From positions 461,180,072 to 461,244,071 of the forward strand of contig NC_081406.1 of NCBI RefSeq assembly GCF_030272615.1: a stretch of 64,000 nucleotides of DNA, written 5' to 3'. Under the pieces are notes generated by a model. The model saw only the letters and a list, made by a program, of their open reading frames with translations, had not been told where the DNA came from and made no database searches. A program made the position numbers and the translations under genes. This DNA comes from Cryptomeria japonica. Its lineage: Eukaryota > Streptophyta > Pinopsida > Cupressales > Cupressaceae. This document shows positions 47,571-59,180 of this stretch, piece after piece (the first letter of the stretch is position 1; every line of letters begins with the position of its first letter).

Positions 47571-48935
47571 CCAGAGCAACAAAATCGTTACAAGTTTCTG
47601 GTAGACCAACTGTTATCCCCTGCCTATGACCATTCAGAATCCTATGTTATCTATGCCTTGACTGGTTTCGACTCTCCATTATATGGACCCATCTAGGACT
47701 ATCTTAAGAAAAATATCTTACCCATTGACTTATCCTGAAACCAAAAGTGCAACTTTATCCAAAAAGCCGCCCTATATACTCTTACTACTGATACTTTGTA
47801 CCATTGAGGTCTAGATGGTACTCTTCTTCATTGTCTTGATCATAATGAATTTGACTCTGCTTTACACGAGCTTCACGAAGGGATCTATGGCACACATTCA
47901 AGTGGTACTACTCTTGCTAAAAAGCTTCTAAGAATGAGATATTATTGGCCAACAATGGAAAAAGACTCTTATCACTTTGCAAAAAAGTGTCCTAAATGCC
48001 AAATCCATGGCAATCTTATACATGCACCAACACAGGAACTGCAGCCATTCACAACATCCTGGCCCTTCGGTCAGTGGGGACTAGACTTGGTTGGTAAAAT
48101 TCATCCTTCATCTTCAAATGGACACAAGTTCATTATAACTACAATGGGAATACTTTACAAAATGGATAGAAGTAGTCCCCATGACCACAGTGACTGGGAA
48201 ACAAATTGCCTCTTTTATCCTTTATTATCTGATCTGCAGATATGGTATTCCGAGTTACATCATCACATATAATGGATGGCCTTTTAAGAAACAAGATGTG
48301 CAAGAACTATGTGAAAAATTCAAAATACAACATCGTTTATCTACACCTTACTATCCACATGGGAATGGTCAGGCAAAAGCATCCAACAAAACAATATTGA
48401 AAATCCTAAAGAAAACATTGAATGATTCAGGCAAAGATTGGCATATACAACTAAATCCAACACTTTGGGCCTATAGAACCAGCATCTACACACCTATCAG
48501 AGCTACACCATATTCATTAGTATATGGATTAGAAGCTGTTTACCTTTCGAGGTAGAGATTCCATCTCTCAGAGTCTCTTTAAAAGGCTTAAACCCAAATG
48601 AAGAGTATCAAGTTAACCGACTACAAGAGCTCAAGCTTCTAGATGAAAGACGTCAATGTGCTTACACTCATCTCAAAGCATATCAACAATGTATGTGCAG
48701 GAGCTACAACCACAAGGTCATTCCCATAATTTTTAAAGTTGGTGACCTAGTACTCAAGGAAAATCCTAAAAATCAACAAGATCGGGAAAAGAAAGGGAAA
48801 TTTGAACCTAATTGGTTAGGTCCCTATGTCATCATATTAGCTTATGGATTAGGCACCTATCAGCTAACAACTTCAAAAGGAGATGTGCTCGATGAACCAA
48901 CTAACAACATTCATCTGAAGAAATACTACACTTGA
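47571..48935 (+). pseudogene. C integrase with altered catalytic triad
   Basis: Zinc domain: LHELHEGIYGTHSSG ... CPKCQIHG (about 47866-48008). Core: WGLDLVGKIHPSSSNGHKF, with the first Asp intact. A 1-base frameshift near 48147 shifts to the frame with KWIEVVPMTTVTGKQ. The second triad position reads ITYNG (Tyr) near 48269, and 35 residues on there is NGQAKASNK (Lys for Glu) near 48376. The C-terminus has a second frameshift near 48545, then VGDLVLKENPKNQQ and KFEPNWLGPYVI to the stop at 48935. Both substitutions are shared with T1. Confidence 0.88.
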
Positions 48936-50164
48936 GTAATCTAATGCACGGAAAAGTAAAAAAAAATCAAACAAAAAATCAAGAAAAATGTAAATAAAAT
49001 GGTACAATAAAAGCAAATTGGTGAAAACTTGGCAACAGACACTATTGTGAGAGAACAAATCCTCTATCTATATCCATACCATTATCTCCAAAGTAAAGCA
49101 CTATCGGCCTTCACCCGACATTTTTAGCACAATATCCATCTAGGCCATACTTAGCATAGTCACTATCCTAGTTTATCTGCATATCCTTTCACCGAATCTC
49201 ACCATGGTTTGGTAATCACTATACATATCCACAATAAGAAGTACACTTGACTAGGAGCAGTAATCAAAGATTGCAACACGTTCGAAACATCAAAACTTGC
49301 TGCAAACTCAGAACTTCATATCCAACAAAACAACACTCGTACAATCGCAAAGCAAAAAATTGATCGCTTAACAAGATTCACAAAATATGATGGATGATTT
49401 TCTGAAATATCAAATGTTGCATCTTGCATAAAGTTTTGACTATTTTTTCAATTTAAATTTTTGAATTGTTGGATCGTCTAAATTTTCTCCACAATGCTTC
49501 AAAGCTAGAGAACGTCATAGGGACTCCAATATTTTCTTAGTTTTTTGTCTGTGAGGTGATCATCTGTCCTGTGTAAATACTTGTCTCGAGACATGATTCA
49601 CACCATATCACTGAAGACATGATTCCACTTTACGCATACAAATTATTTACTCTTGTTTGTTTATATGCAATCCGCAATCAGGTCATCTTGGTTCAATTAT
49701 ACCTTGATGCTTGTGCTATCTTGCAAAATCAAAAATCATGTAAATTTTTCTCAGGTCATTATGGTTCAATTAAACCATTATGCTTGTATAAATTTTCAAC
49801 ATATCCCACAACAAATCAATGCTCAATGATGATACATAAAAACAAAGCAAACAACATGTGGCTATATAGGGATGACAAATACAGAATGTGGATGCTCAAA
49901 AACAATTAGCTGCATATCATTTTACAATTAGTTGCATATCATTTTATAATTAGTTTCATATCATTTTCAAGATACATCTCATAGCATAGCATATCATACA
50001 TCTCATTTTCAAGATACATCTCATAGCATCATGCATTATCACATCATATTCATCAAATATTGCATCACATTCATCTATCTAAGCATTGCATCATCATAGA
50101 ATAAACTAAAGCATATAGAAAGCATCATCCATAACACATCACATGAAGATAAAAGAAAATGGTG

Positions 50165-50206
<42 letters not shown>

Positions 50207-50289
50207 TGACAAATGATCAATATACAAAAATATGTCATATATGTGCCAAGTACAATACAATGATCAAAATACGATGGAGACAACGCCTC
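48936..50289 (+). other. C 3' region between integrase and the antisense ORF
   Basis: No sense gene. Holds three tandem copies of a 22-23 bp unit (aattagttgcatatcatttt) at about 49903-49971, a following repeated segment (caagatacatctcatagcat), and an (AT)n tract at 50167-50204. This is where the antisense transcript would end. Confidence 0.6.
50167..50204. repeat. (AT)n microsatellite
   Basis: About 19 AT units, just beyond the 3' end of the antisense ORF in C. Confidence 0.95.
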
Positions 50290-52287
50290 TCACGTATGAC
50301 TATCTCTTGAGGGAGACGGTCTCGCTGAAGATGTCCCAGCACCTGGATCTCCAGGTGGATCCTATCTAGGAGGCCATGTCATGCCTCTGCTCTCTGTCCT
50401 TGACCCAGTATCTCGAGATCAACTAGATCTTGACTATGTAAAACTCTACACTCGGTGCTCCTTGGACACCGCATCCTCATAATGTCTCCTATAATACTCC
50501 ACCTCCTTGGCTCTCAAAGCCAGCTCTCTCAGGGTGTCTCTGATCGGGCCACCTGTTGCCACTCTCTCCAAAACCTCTGCTTGAGTCTCAGCTCGACCCA
50601 ACCACTCTAAGGCCGTATCCCGCTCTGTGGTCAACTATGTCATCTAACGTTGATGCGCCAGTATCTGTGTCTACAAATGCTGCACTGACAACTCCAGCGA
50701 TCTAATCTGTGCATCCTTTGCATGTGTCAGAATCTGCATCTGCAAGGGTACCTATGAAGGGATACCCCCTGTCCCTCTAACTGTCCTCGATGTTGGTGGA
50801 GGTAAAACATCTGACCTCCTCCTCTGGGCTGGTCATCTAAAATTATCATACCCTCCCACAATCTCTAACACCTCTCCAACCTGCTCATCCTCTCCAACTC
50901 TAATAGCCAAACCTCCTCTCCCCCTATCCATTGCCACCCGCCACCCTACTCTCTCACCTTGTATCCCTCTGGCACCACCATCTCCACCTCTCTCTCCTCT
51001 CCTCCCCCGATCAAGTCTCCCTTGATCCAATCTCCTCCTCTCCCCTCACTGCCCTCGACCACCTCCTCTACCATCTCCCCCATCCCCTCCTCCTCCATCA
51101 CCACCCCCCTCCTCTACCTCCTCCTCATCATCAAAAGCTAGAATCATCTCAACTGGATCAAATATCCTAGCCACTACCCATGCTATGAAGAGTGTTGCAA
51201 ACTCGTCAGTCATCCCTGCATCCACGATCTCAGGGGCATTATCCCAAATCTGGTCAGCTGGATGAAAGATCTCCTCCACTGCCACCCCGCTATCAATCAT
51301 CGGTCCCCAATCCGAAATATCTTGTCTCCATCGAGCATAAAAACATGCTCCCTATGGCATCCCCCGCTGTCGACCATACTACCGCAACACCCGGCTATGC
51401 AGAAACCTCTCAATCACAAAGGGCGTCTGCCCTATCAAATATCTAGTCATGAAGACATAGGGCATCTCCATCCCATCCTCAACCCATACCTCACAACCTA
51501 TATATGGTCGCCAGACGGCTATATCAATATCATCCAGCAATCTCCTCTAATGCTCTAGTTTGTCCAGCTTACGTTGGACAACTATCCCTCTGTACCCATA
51601 TGTGTACGTGCATCCAACAGGCCTATCTCTATCTACCAATGGCATAGCTACGGGGATATGCTCCCACGCCCATACCTATAGCAGTGTCACTCCAGCTGAT
51701 ATACTGACGTAACCCAAATACCCTACCTCATGCAAATCCCTGTATAAGTGGGCCAGCATAGCTGACCCCCATGCAAATCGATGACCCTGTGTTACCATAT
51801 CCTCTAGCACCAATCCCCATCCCATTGATAGTCCCTTTAACCTATAGTCAAGACATAAGAAACCACCTATAAAACCTGCCAGAACTGATGGTAGAGGTAC
51901 GTAATCCAAATCCAAAAACTCCTGCCAAGGGATCTCATACCCACAAATAGTGTCATCCTAAAAAATATGATGGAGTGCCTTAGTCCCACCCTCCTCTGTC
52001 TGCTCGTAGGGTAGCAATGCACCTACTACAGGAATCCGCAGAATCCAGTAGCAATCCTCAGGTGTCACTGTAATCTTGCCTATTGCCAAATGAAAGGTGT
52101 TTGTATCGCTATGCCACCTCTCTGCCAAGGTTGTCAATAAACCTTGGTTTACAATAAACCGAGGCATATCTAACAAAGAGGTCAAACCACACCTCTCAAT
52201 AATGTCTCTGTCAGCCTATGTCAATTGCGGTATCAAGGACCACGGTCTCAGAAATCGCTCACGCGACTGTACCACTCCAAGACGCTC
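50290..52287 (-). pseudogene. C antisense ORF with plant mobile domain (MAIN/PMD-like)
   Basis: On the minus strand one frame runs 666 codons from the possible exon start at 52287 (tttctttttgacag|GAG) to tga at 50292-50290. There are about 14 in-frame stops (about 11 TAG and 3 TGA) and no frameshift. PMD blocks: IIERCGLTSLLDMPRF (about 52180), LLTTLAERWHSDTNTFHLAI, ITVTPEDCYWILRIPVVG, GFIGGFLCLDYRLKGL, RFAWGSAMLAHLYRDLHEVG, LL.VWAWEHIPVAMP. Then Asp/Glu/Gly-rich and Arg/Gly-rich tracts (51060-50840) and a C-terminal helix (RDTLRELALRAKEVEYYRRH) matching T1's tail. It lies inside element C antisense to its genes. Function in the element is unknown; interference with host silencing is conceivable but is pure inference. 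Confidence 0.8.
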
Positions 52288-53791
52288 CTGTCAAAAAGAA
52301 ACGCAAGTCCCATATTAGTTCCCTCATCAACACATGGATATCAAAATCAAATTCATCTCAAAAACTTGAAAACTTTGAACAAATCTAACTCAAGTTCCAC
52401 ATCATATCAATCCATCAGAACATATCAACTTGTAAACACAACTCAAGTTTCACATTCATATCAACTTGTAACACAACTCAGGTTCCATAATCCATATCAT
52501 CTTGTAACACAACTCAAGCTCCACAATTCATATCAAACACATTCATATCAAAAACTTGAAAACTTTGAACAAATTTAAGTCAAGTTCCACATCATATCCA
52601 AATCACATCAAATCTATATCAACTTGAAATATCGCAAATCAAATCAAGTTATCTCATAACTCATATTGGACACACTTATCACACCAATGGTAGCAGACAC
52701 GCAGACTAGCAAAATGCACTTATCTCAGCACAACTAGCATCACCCAACCCATTTTCTTCATTCCTAGATCCCACTATACCAAAATTTTTCCCATATGCGC
52801 TAAAACATCTTGTCTAAGCGCTAAGCTGCTTCTCATGCGCTAACCTGTTTTCTCTATGTGCTACCCAATAAACCTTATGCGCTAGGAGAAACCTATGCCC
52901 TCCCCTTTTCTTCCAAAGCACTACCTAACCTACCCTATGTGCTAAACCAACCCTATGCGTTATTCTATCTTCTCTACTTGCTACACACTTAACCCTATGC
53001 ACTAGGTCACACCTACGCACTATCTAGACCTTCCCATGCGACCCCCTAGTAGCTCTATGAGCTAGATATTTTCTGTGTGCTACCATGTGCCCCCGATGCG
53101 CTAACCTAATCCTATGCGGTACCCTAACCTGACGATGTGCTAGCCTAAACTTTTTGAACGCTACCCTCTATTGTTAAAACCTACGCACTATGAACTTTTT
53201 TGTATGCGCTACCCTTTCAATCCAAGGCACTAAAATGTAAAAATCCTCATAAAAATTTCAAAAAATGACCAAAAATGACAAAATAAAATATCAAACAGTG
53301 GTCAAAAAGGTTGACTTACCGGTGGTCCATACGCGGCAGGCCTCTGATACCTCCTAACATGCTCGAATCGATGAGAAGAATACAGAATCGGCATGTCGAC
53401 TTCTCTCCAAGTGTCACTTTCTCCAAAGTCAACAAGCACAAATGAGACAAAAGAAATCACTTTTTCCCTTAATATAGGGTAAATCAAAATTAGGGTTACA
53501 TGGAGGAATGCAAAAATCGCTCATGGTGTCTCATGCCAACCTACCCAATGTCATTATCGAGAGATGAATCAATTTTCGCATTCAACATAGACCAAAATTT
53601 ACAATGCTATCAAAATTATCCAACTCAAATCAATTTTTCAAAATTTTTGATTCATCTCCTGAGGGGGCATTATCAACATCGTTTATCAAATCTGGGGCAC
53701 GACATAAAAATTGATCACAAACAAATCATAAGGAAACATCATTTTCTTTGAATCAACATGTGCACACATGTCACTTCAAAGAGGGGCAAAA
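52288..53791 (+). other. C 3' non-coding region to the LTR
   Basis: Contains repeated caagttccacatcatatca-type segments (52380-52640), the ATGCGCTA array (52795-53235), and a polypurine tract (aaagaggggcaaaa, 53778-53791) touching the LTR. On the minus strand this would be the intron or 5' leader of the PMD transcript. Confidence 0.6.
52795..53235 (-). repeat. ATGCGCTA motif array in the C 3' region (reverse complement of the leader motif)
   Basis: About 22 copies of ATGCGCTA or decayed forms (atgtgcta, atgcacta, acgcacta), separated by 10-20 unique bases. Read on the minus strand it is TAGCGCAT, identical to the leader arrays. Confidence 0.78.
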
Positions 53792-55285
53792 TGTAGACAT
53801 ATAAAAATGACCATATTCCTAAATGAATATTTTATGTTCATTCCTCTATTTAATTAAATCCAATTTAATTAAATCACCCACATTCCTCTATTTAATTAAG
53901 TAAATTATTCAATTTATTTAGTTAAATTCACTTAAGCCCTTTTTGCATCATTTAATTGAATAAATCATTTTATTTAATTAAAACCCTTCTCTCTACTTTT
54001 TAATTAAATTCACATTTAATCAACTAGTTTACCCTAATTAAATAAATCTAATTTATTTAAAATCCCCAACTTGCAACCAAATTGAAATAAAGCAATTTAT
54101 TTTAATTAATTCTATTTTCCCTCACCCACTTGCATTTTCCTACATCTCCTACTTGCCTCCTAACCCTATTCCTAATTTCTTCAAGAATCCATCTAATCCA
54201 AATCAATTAACCCAAACCCATCAATTATCCCCTTTCCCTAAATTTGAGGAGGTCACTTCTAAAATTTGGAGTAAAGTCTTCAAAATGCATTAAAGCCTTT
54301 ATCCATTCGACAAGAATGCCCCCAAATTTGGAAGGACTCTTACAAATTTGTCCCCAAAGTCTTCAAACCATTAATGGTTAACTAACCCTTAGTGGAATGG
54401 TTAGAGACTTTTTGCCTAACTTAACCTCCATCTAACCCAAGGGTCTCATCAAGGATTTATTGCTTTGACCATGTTTATTACTTTAACCCTTGCACAAGAG
54501 TTTATCCTTTGGGGAAAATCTTTATCCAATGGATAACCTTAACCTAACCTTAACCCTTACCCCCTAGGGTAACCATGAGGTCTTCTCAAGCATTTAATGC
54601 TTCTTACATCTCCTCTCAACCAGCCTTATGTTGACAATTGTCACCATTTCATTGGTGATAATTGTAAACATGGATTCACAACTTTCAATCTTGGCCCTTG
54701 ATTAACTCTTTCAATCCTGACCATACATTGCCCTATTTTTGCTATAAATAGAGCTCTCCTTCCTCTATTTTGAGGATCCATGAATCTAAGAAGTCTATTA
54801 TCTAAAATCCATGCAAGCTTTAGTATCTCATTTATGCTCAATTTTAGCACATCTAGTCTCTCTTTGCAAAAGGAATTAATCTAATAAACATTTTTAGACT
54901 ACTTCCTTTATCATTAGCTTAAATCATATAACTAGTATATCATGTTAGGATAGTATTACTACTAATCTTGTCATCTTATAATCTAGTTTATTGCATTTGT
55001 AGGATCATACATAGATAGGATGCATTCTCATGTTAAAATCAATCAAAAGCATCCCTCATTCTTGCATTTGTCATCCCTAAGCCACTTTGCTCAATGATCT
55101 AAGAGCAAAGACATTGGCTTGAGGGACCTTGTGAGATAGAGAACCATGGAACCATCCTTGGGAAGTTGAGTCATTATTCATGGCTCTAGAACTTGCACCA
55201 AGAAGTCCTGTGGGTGCGTGGACAAGCCTCTTGGAGCTTCATTTTTTGCATTTTGAGTTTCATAGCCCTGCTTTTCCCGCATACA
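53792..55285 (+). repeat. C 3' LTR
   Basis: TGTAGACATATAAAA ... CCCGCATACA, 1494 bases, uninterrupted. TATA box tataaata at 54743-54750. It provides the empty site for D (cttacatctcctc). Confidence 0.93.
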
Positions 55286-55290
55286 GGTGG
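55286..55290 (+). repeat. Right target-site duplication of element C (GGTGG)
   Basis: Identical to 29058-29062. Confidence 0.88.
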
Positions 55291-55910
55291 AAATAGAAAT
55301 ATTTTGTCTAGTCGACTGTGTATATTGTGTGTGCTCTAGAAAGTTGTCTTGCTGCCAGGAAAATTAGAGAAATATATAGAAGTGAAAAAGTTGGAAGAGA
55401 GCAAGAACAAAGTATTCTGCAAAGTGAAATTATAGCAGGAAGAAGAAAATATCCAAAAAATGAGAGAAAGAACAGAGAATTCTGGAGAGTAATGATGTAG
55501 CAGAGAGAATAAGACAACCAAATAGAGGAAGGAAGAGAAATAGAGGAAAAAATTCAGTAAGCATAGAAAGTCATTCTCAAGATATGAGAATTTTGTAAGT
55601 GCTAGAAAACTCATTTGTAGCAAGGCTTTATCATTGCATTGTAAACTTGATCAATCAACTTAAATCTCTAGGTGGGTTCTCAGAGAAGGGGTAGGTGCTC
55701 CATTGAGTAGGAGTTCATAAAATCAAGGGTTGGTGATCCTTGGGTTGGTGCCCTAACCATTGTAAATGGTTATTTAATGTGAGGATGGATTGGAGAAGTA
55801 GACTCCAACAACTATTCTCACTGAGGTTTTTCCCACATTGGGTTTTCCTTGTTAAATTTTTAAAAATACATTGATTAACCCACCCTCTCAATCTCCATTT
55901 GTGTTCTTCA
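55291..55910 (+). repeat. B 5' LTR, right part
   Basis: Resumes B's LTR (aaatagaaatattttgtctagtcgac), matching 62835 onward, and ends gtgttcttca. Includes tttttcccacattgggttttcc near the end, a copia LTR feature. Confidence 0.88.
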
Positions 55911-55925
55911 ATTGCTATCAGAGCA
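55911..55925 (+). other. B primer-binding site (initiator tRNA-Met type)
   Basis: attgctatcagagca directly after the LTR. The copia consensus is tggtatcagagc, with one difference (gcta for ggta). Confidence 0.8.
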
Positions 55926-55986
55926 AAAGGTTCCCTTATAGTAAAAATATTACTCTAGCTTGGATAGATCCTACTTTGTGAACATA

Positions 55987-57900
55987 ATGTATAGAAATGA
56001 ATCCTCCTCTAAAGCACCTATGTTTGATGGTACCAACTATGCCTTTTGGACTAGAAGAATGGAAACCTACTTATCTTCCCTAGGTTTTGATGTTTGGATG
56101 TTAGTAAAGAATGGTTATACCATTCCTCAAGTTCCTCCTACTAACCCTAATGCTAAATGAGAATATGAGAACAATGCCAAAGATAAGAATGCAATCTTAA
56201 GCAATCTATCAGATATAGAGTTTTTCAAAGTCATGCATTGCACATCAGCAAAATAAACTTGGGACAAGTTGCAGAAGATATATGAAGGAGCTACCAAATT
56301 GAAAGAAGCCAAACTGCAAAAACTAAGAGCTCAGTTTGAAAACCTAAAAATGAAAGAAGAGGAGAACATAACCGACTATCTGCAAAGAGTGGATGAGATT
56401 GTGAGTGTTGTGAGAGGACTTGGAGAGGATGTCAAAGATGAAGTTACTGTCAAGAAGGTTCTAAGATCATTAACTTCAAATTATGACACAAAGGTCTTTC
56501 CTATTGAGGAAGCTAAAGACTTAAATACATTCTCTATAGATGAATTATTTGGCTCCTTATCAACCTATGAAATGAGAACAATAGGAGGAGAAACGTCAAA
56601 GAAAGAAAAGATGGAGAATTATTATATGTCATGCAAAAGAAATTTTAGTTGAAAAGTAGTCTTTACACTTTTGAAGATGATGCCTCTGATGAAGAAAGTG
56701 TCTCTGAAGGTTGTTGCAGTGATGGTGAAAGAGAAGTTAATCTCTTTATGGAAAAAGAAGAGTTATTTGTTGATGATGAAGAAAAGGAAATTGAATTTTT
56801 AGTAGACTTTGAAGGTGAGCTTGCGAGTGCACTAGAAGAACTTAGAAAGGTAAGAAAAGAATATAAAAAATACAAGAATGTTGTTGTTGAAGAACAAGAC
56901 CTGCTTCACAAATCTCTTGAGGAATCAAAGAGAATGATTTCTGATTTGAAGATTCAATTGGAAGAAGAAAAGAGGATGTATGAAGTAACAAAATCAAACT
57001 TAGAAAGAAGGGATAAGGAGTGTCAAAAATTGGAAGAAGGCGTTGTAAATCAGAGAAAGGAATTGGAAAAGAATAAGGATGAATTCAACATGAGAATTAA
57101 GTATGGTAGCGGCACTGAAGATTTAAAGAAAATGTTAAGTAAGAAGAAGCACCACAAGGACATCAAATGTGTTGGATTTGAAAATGGACAATGTTCTAAC
57201 AATAAATATTCATCAGGGAAGGAGATACATTTCACCTCTTCAAGTGAAAGTGAAGTAAAACAAACATTCACCCTCAGCAAGCCAAATGTGAAGAATACAT
57301 ATGTTGCCACTACAAAGAATCAATCAATGAACCAACATACTTATCTTGAAAGAAAAGCCTAGATAAATGATGGAGTCTTCACTAGAGTCAAGGATACAAA
57401 AGGTAAGAGCTCAAGAAGACCGAACCCTGCTTCTCCAAGGAGACAAATGAGAAACAACTTCAACAATGAGTGGTATGTACTACAATTCCATGACTACTGC
57501 TATAAATGTAATACTTATGGTCATAGAATTGATGATTGTGATCTCATGCATAGATCTCCTCCTAGTTTTGAAAGTATAAATCAATTTACTGCTCTTAGGG
57601 ATATGAATGTTATTTGTTATCATTCTAATGGGTATGGTCATAGAAATTATGAATGTAGGAGAAATATATTTGTCTTACAATAGAATTTCAAATTCATCAT
57701 TCAATGTAAATGTAAAATGCTATCATTGTCAAAACTTGGGCCACATTGCAAAACATTGTAAGCTTAAGAAAACTAAGCAAAAGAAGATAGTGTCAATATC
57801 CAAACCTAATGCAAAATCAGAACAAAATGGGACAATGGAAAAGAAGAAACCAAACAAACAAGTCTGGGCAAAATGGATAAAGATAAGACTGAGTCAAGTT
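55987..57900 (+). pseudogene. gag: B gag (copia)
   Basis: ATG at 55987: MYRNESSSKAPMFDGTNYAF, then WTRRMETYL, the copia Gag N-terminus, with stops at 56158 and 56254. The UBN2-like middle (KLQKLRAQFENLKMKEEENI, TDYLQRVDEIVSVVRGLGED) runs to 56652, where a frameshift occurs. The C-terminal half (56653-57362) is an acidic segment, then a long coiled coil (KSLEESKRMISDLKIQLEEE). After a stop come knuckles CYKCNTYGHRIDDC (57501), CYHSNGYGHRNYEC (57615) and, after another frameshift, CYHCQNLGHIAKHC (57718). Long coil plus several knuckles resembles large copia lineages such as SIRE; that assignment is tentative. Confidence 0.85.
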
Positions 57901-58290
57901 TGATTTTTCAAACTGCCCTACATGATGAAAAGAAAAACCTATGGATAGTTGACAGTGGGTGTTCCAGCCACATGATTGGTGATAAGAAGAAATTAATTAA
58001 GCTTTAAGATTGGAATGGTGGCTTAGTGAGGTTTGGAGACAATTCATCAATCAAAATCAAGGGCAGACACACACTACACATTAATGGCAAGCTAAAAGCA
58101 CATGATGTATATTATGTGGAAGGTCTAAAGCACAATCTGCTAAGTGTGAGTCAAATGTGTAACAAATAATATAAGTTTACATTTGATTCCAAGGGACATG
58201 AAATAAAAAAAGAGAGAAGTGGTCAGCTTGTTGCTGAAGGAAAAAGGATAGATGTCAATGTATATAATTTTAAAGAATGCTTTGAGTCTC
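57901..58290 (+). pseudogene. B aspartic protease
   Basis: LWIVDSGCSSHMIGDKK with catalytic DSG at 57951-57959, then GGLVRFGDNSSIKIKG and VYYVEGLKHNLLSVSQMCNK. Typical copia protease; stops near 58005 and 58167. Confidence 0.88.
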
Positions 58291-59180
58291 AATGTATGAT
58301 GGGACAAGTTGATGAGAGTTGGTTATGGCATAGAAGACTAGGTCAAATCAATTTTGATAACCTTATTAAGGTAAGCAAGAAAGGGTATGTAAGCCACATA
58401 CCTCAAATTATTAGGCAACAAGAACCTTCTATGATGAGTGTCAAAGAGGGAAGACAACTAATGTAAGCTTCAAGAATAAAGAATACTCAACTACAAGGCC
58501 ACTAGAACTTGTTCATACTGACTTATGTGGGCCTACAAGAACAAGAGCCCTTAATGGAGGAAGATACTTCATGTTGTTTATAGATGATTTCTCTAGGATG
58601 ACATGGGTCACATTCTTTCAAGACACGTCACAAGCCTTTGAAAGGTCCAAAATATTCAAAAAAAATGGTTGAAAAAGAAAGTGGATACAAGCTAAAATAC
58701 TTGAGATCATACTATGGAGGTGAGCTCACATCAAATAAGTTAAAATATTACTATGAAAGACATGGAATTAGAAGATAATATTCATCCCCTACGACACCAC
58801 AACAAAATAGTGTTGTGGAAAGGAAGAATAGAGCAGTCAAGGAAATGTCAACGACAATGTTAAATGAAGCAAATCTGTCTGATGTTTATTGGAAAGAAGT
58901 AGTTCACACTGCTATATACACACTAAATAGAGTGAAATTAAGGGTGAACAACAATATGACATCTTATGAACTATGGTATGATAGGAGACCCTCAGTCAAG
59001 TATTTCAAGGTGTTTGGTAGCAAATGTTTCATCAAAAGAGATGAAGATGGAATCAATAGCTTTGAATCAAGAAGTGATGAAGGTATCCTACTAGGCTACT
59101 CTACTCACGATGAGGCCTACAAGTGTTTCAACAAGAGACTAAAGAAGGTAATTGAGTGTAGATGTGAGAATTTATGAACA
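58291..59180 (+). pseudogene. B integrase
   Basis: Zinc-domain start WLWHRRLGQINFDNLIKVSK (about 58320). A frameshift near 58410-58500 precedes the core: LELVHTDLCGP (first Asp about 58519), FIDDFSRMTWVTFF. A further break lies near 58665. The end of the core is TTPQQNSVVERKN, with the catalytic Glu at about 58818. The C-terminal part (SYELWYDRRPSVKYFKVFGS, DEGILLGYSTHDEAYKCFNK) ends in a stop at 59177. Unlike the Tat copies, the Glu is retained. Confidence 0.85.

Larger units (their letters stand above)
29063..55285 (+). mobile_element. C: complete giant Tat retrotransposon (about 18.3 kb without its insert)
   Basis: Both LTRs, a perfect 5-bp target duplication, primer-binding region, 3-kb leader, gag, protease, G-patch, RT, RNase H, archaeal RNase H, integrase, antisense PMD ORF and polypurine tract are all visible in order. 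The size is in the range of Ogre-type Tat elements. It sits in B's 5' LTR and itself hosts element D in its own 5' LTR. The perfect duplication and both LTRs show it arrived by a normal integrase reaction, although its own integrase copy has an altered active site. Confidence 0.92.
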
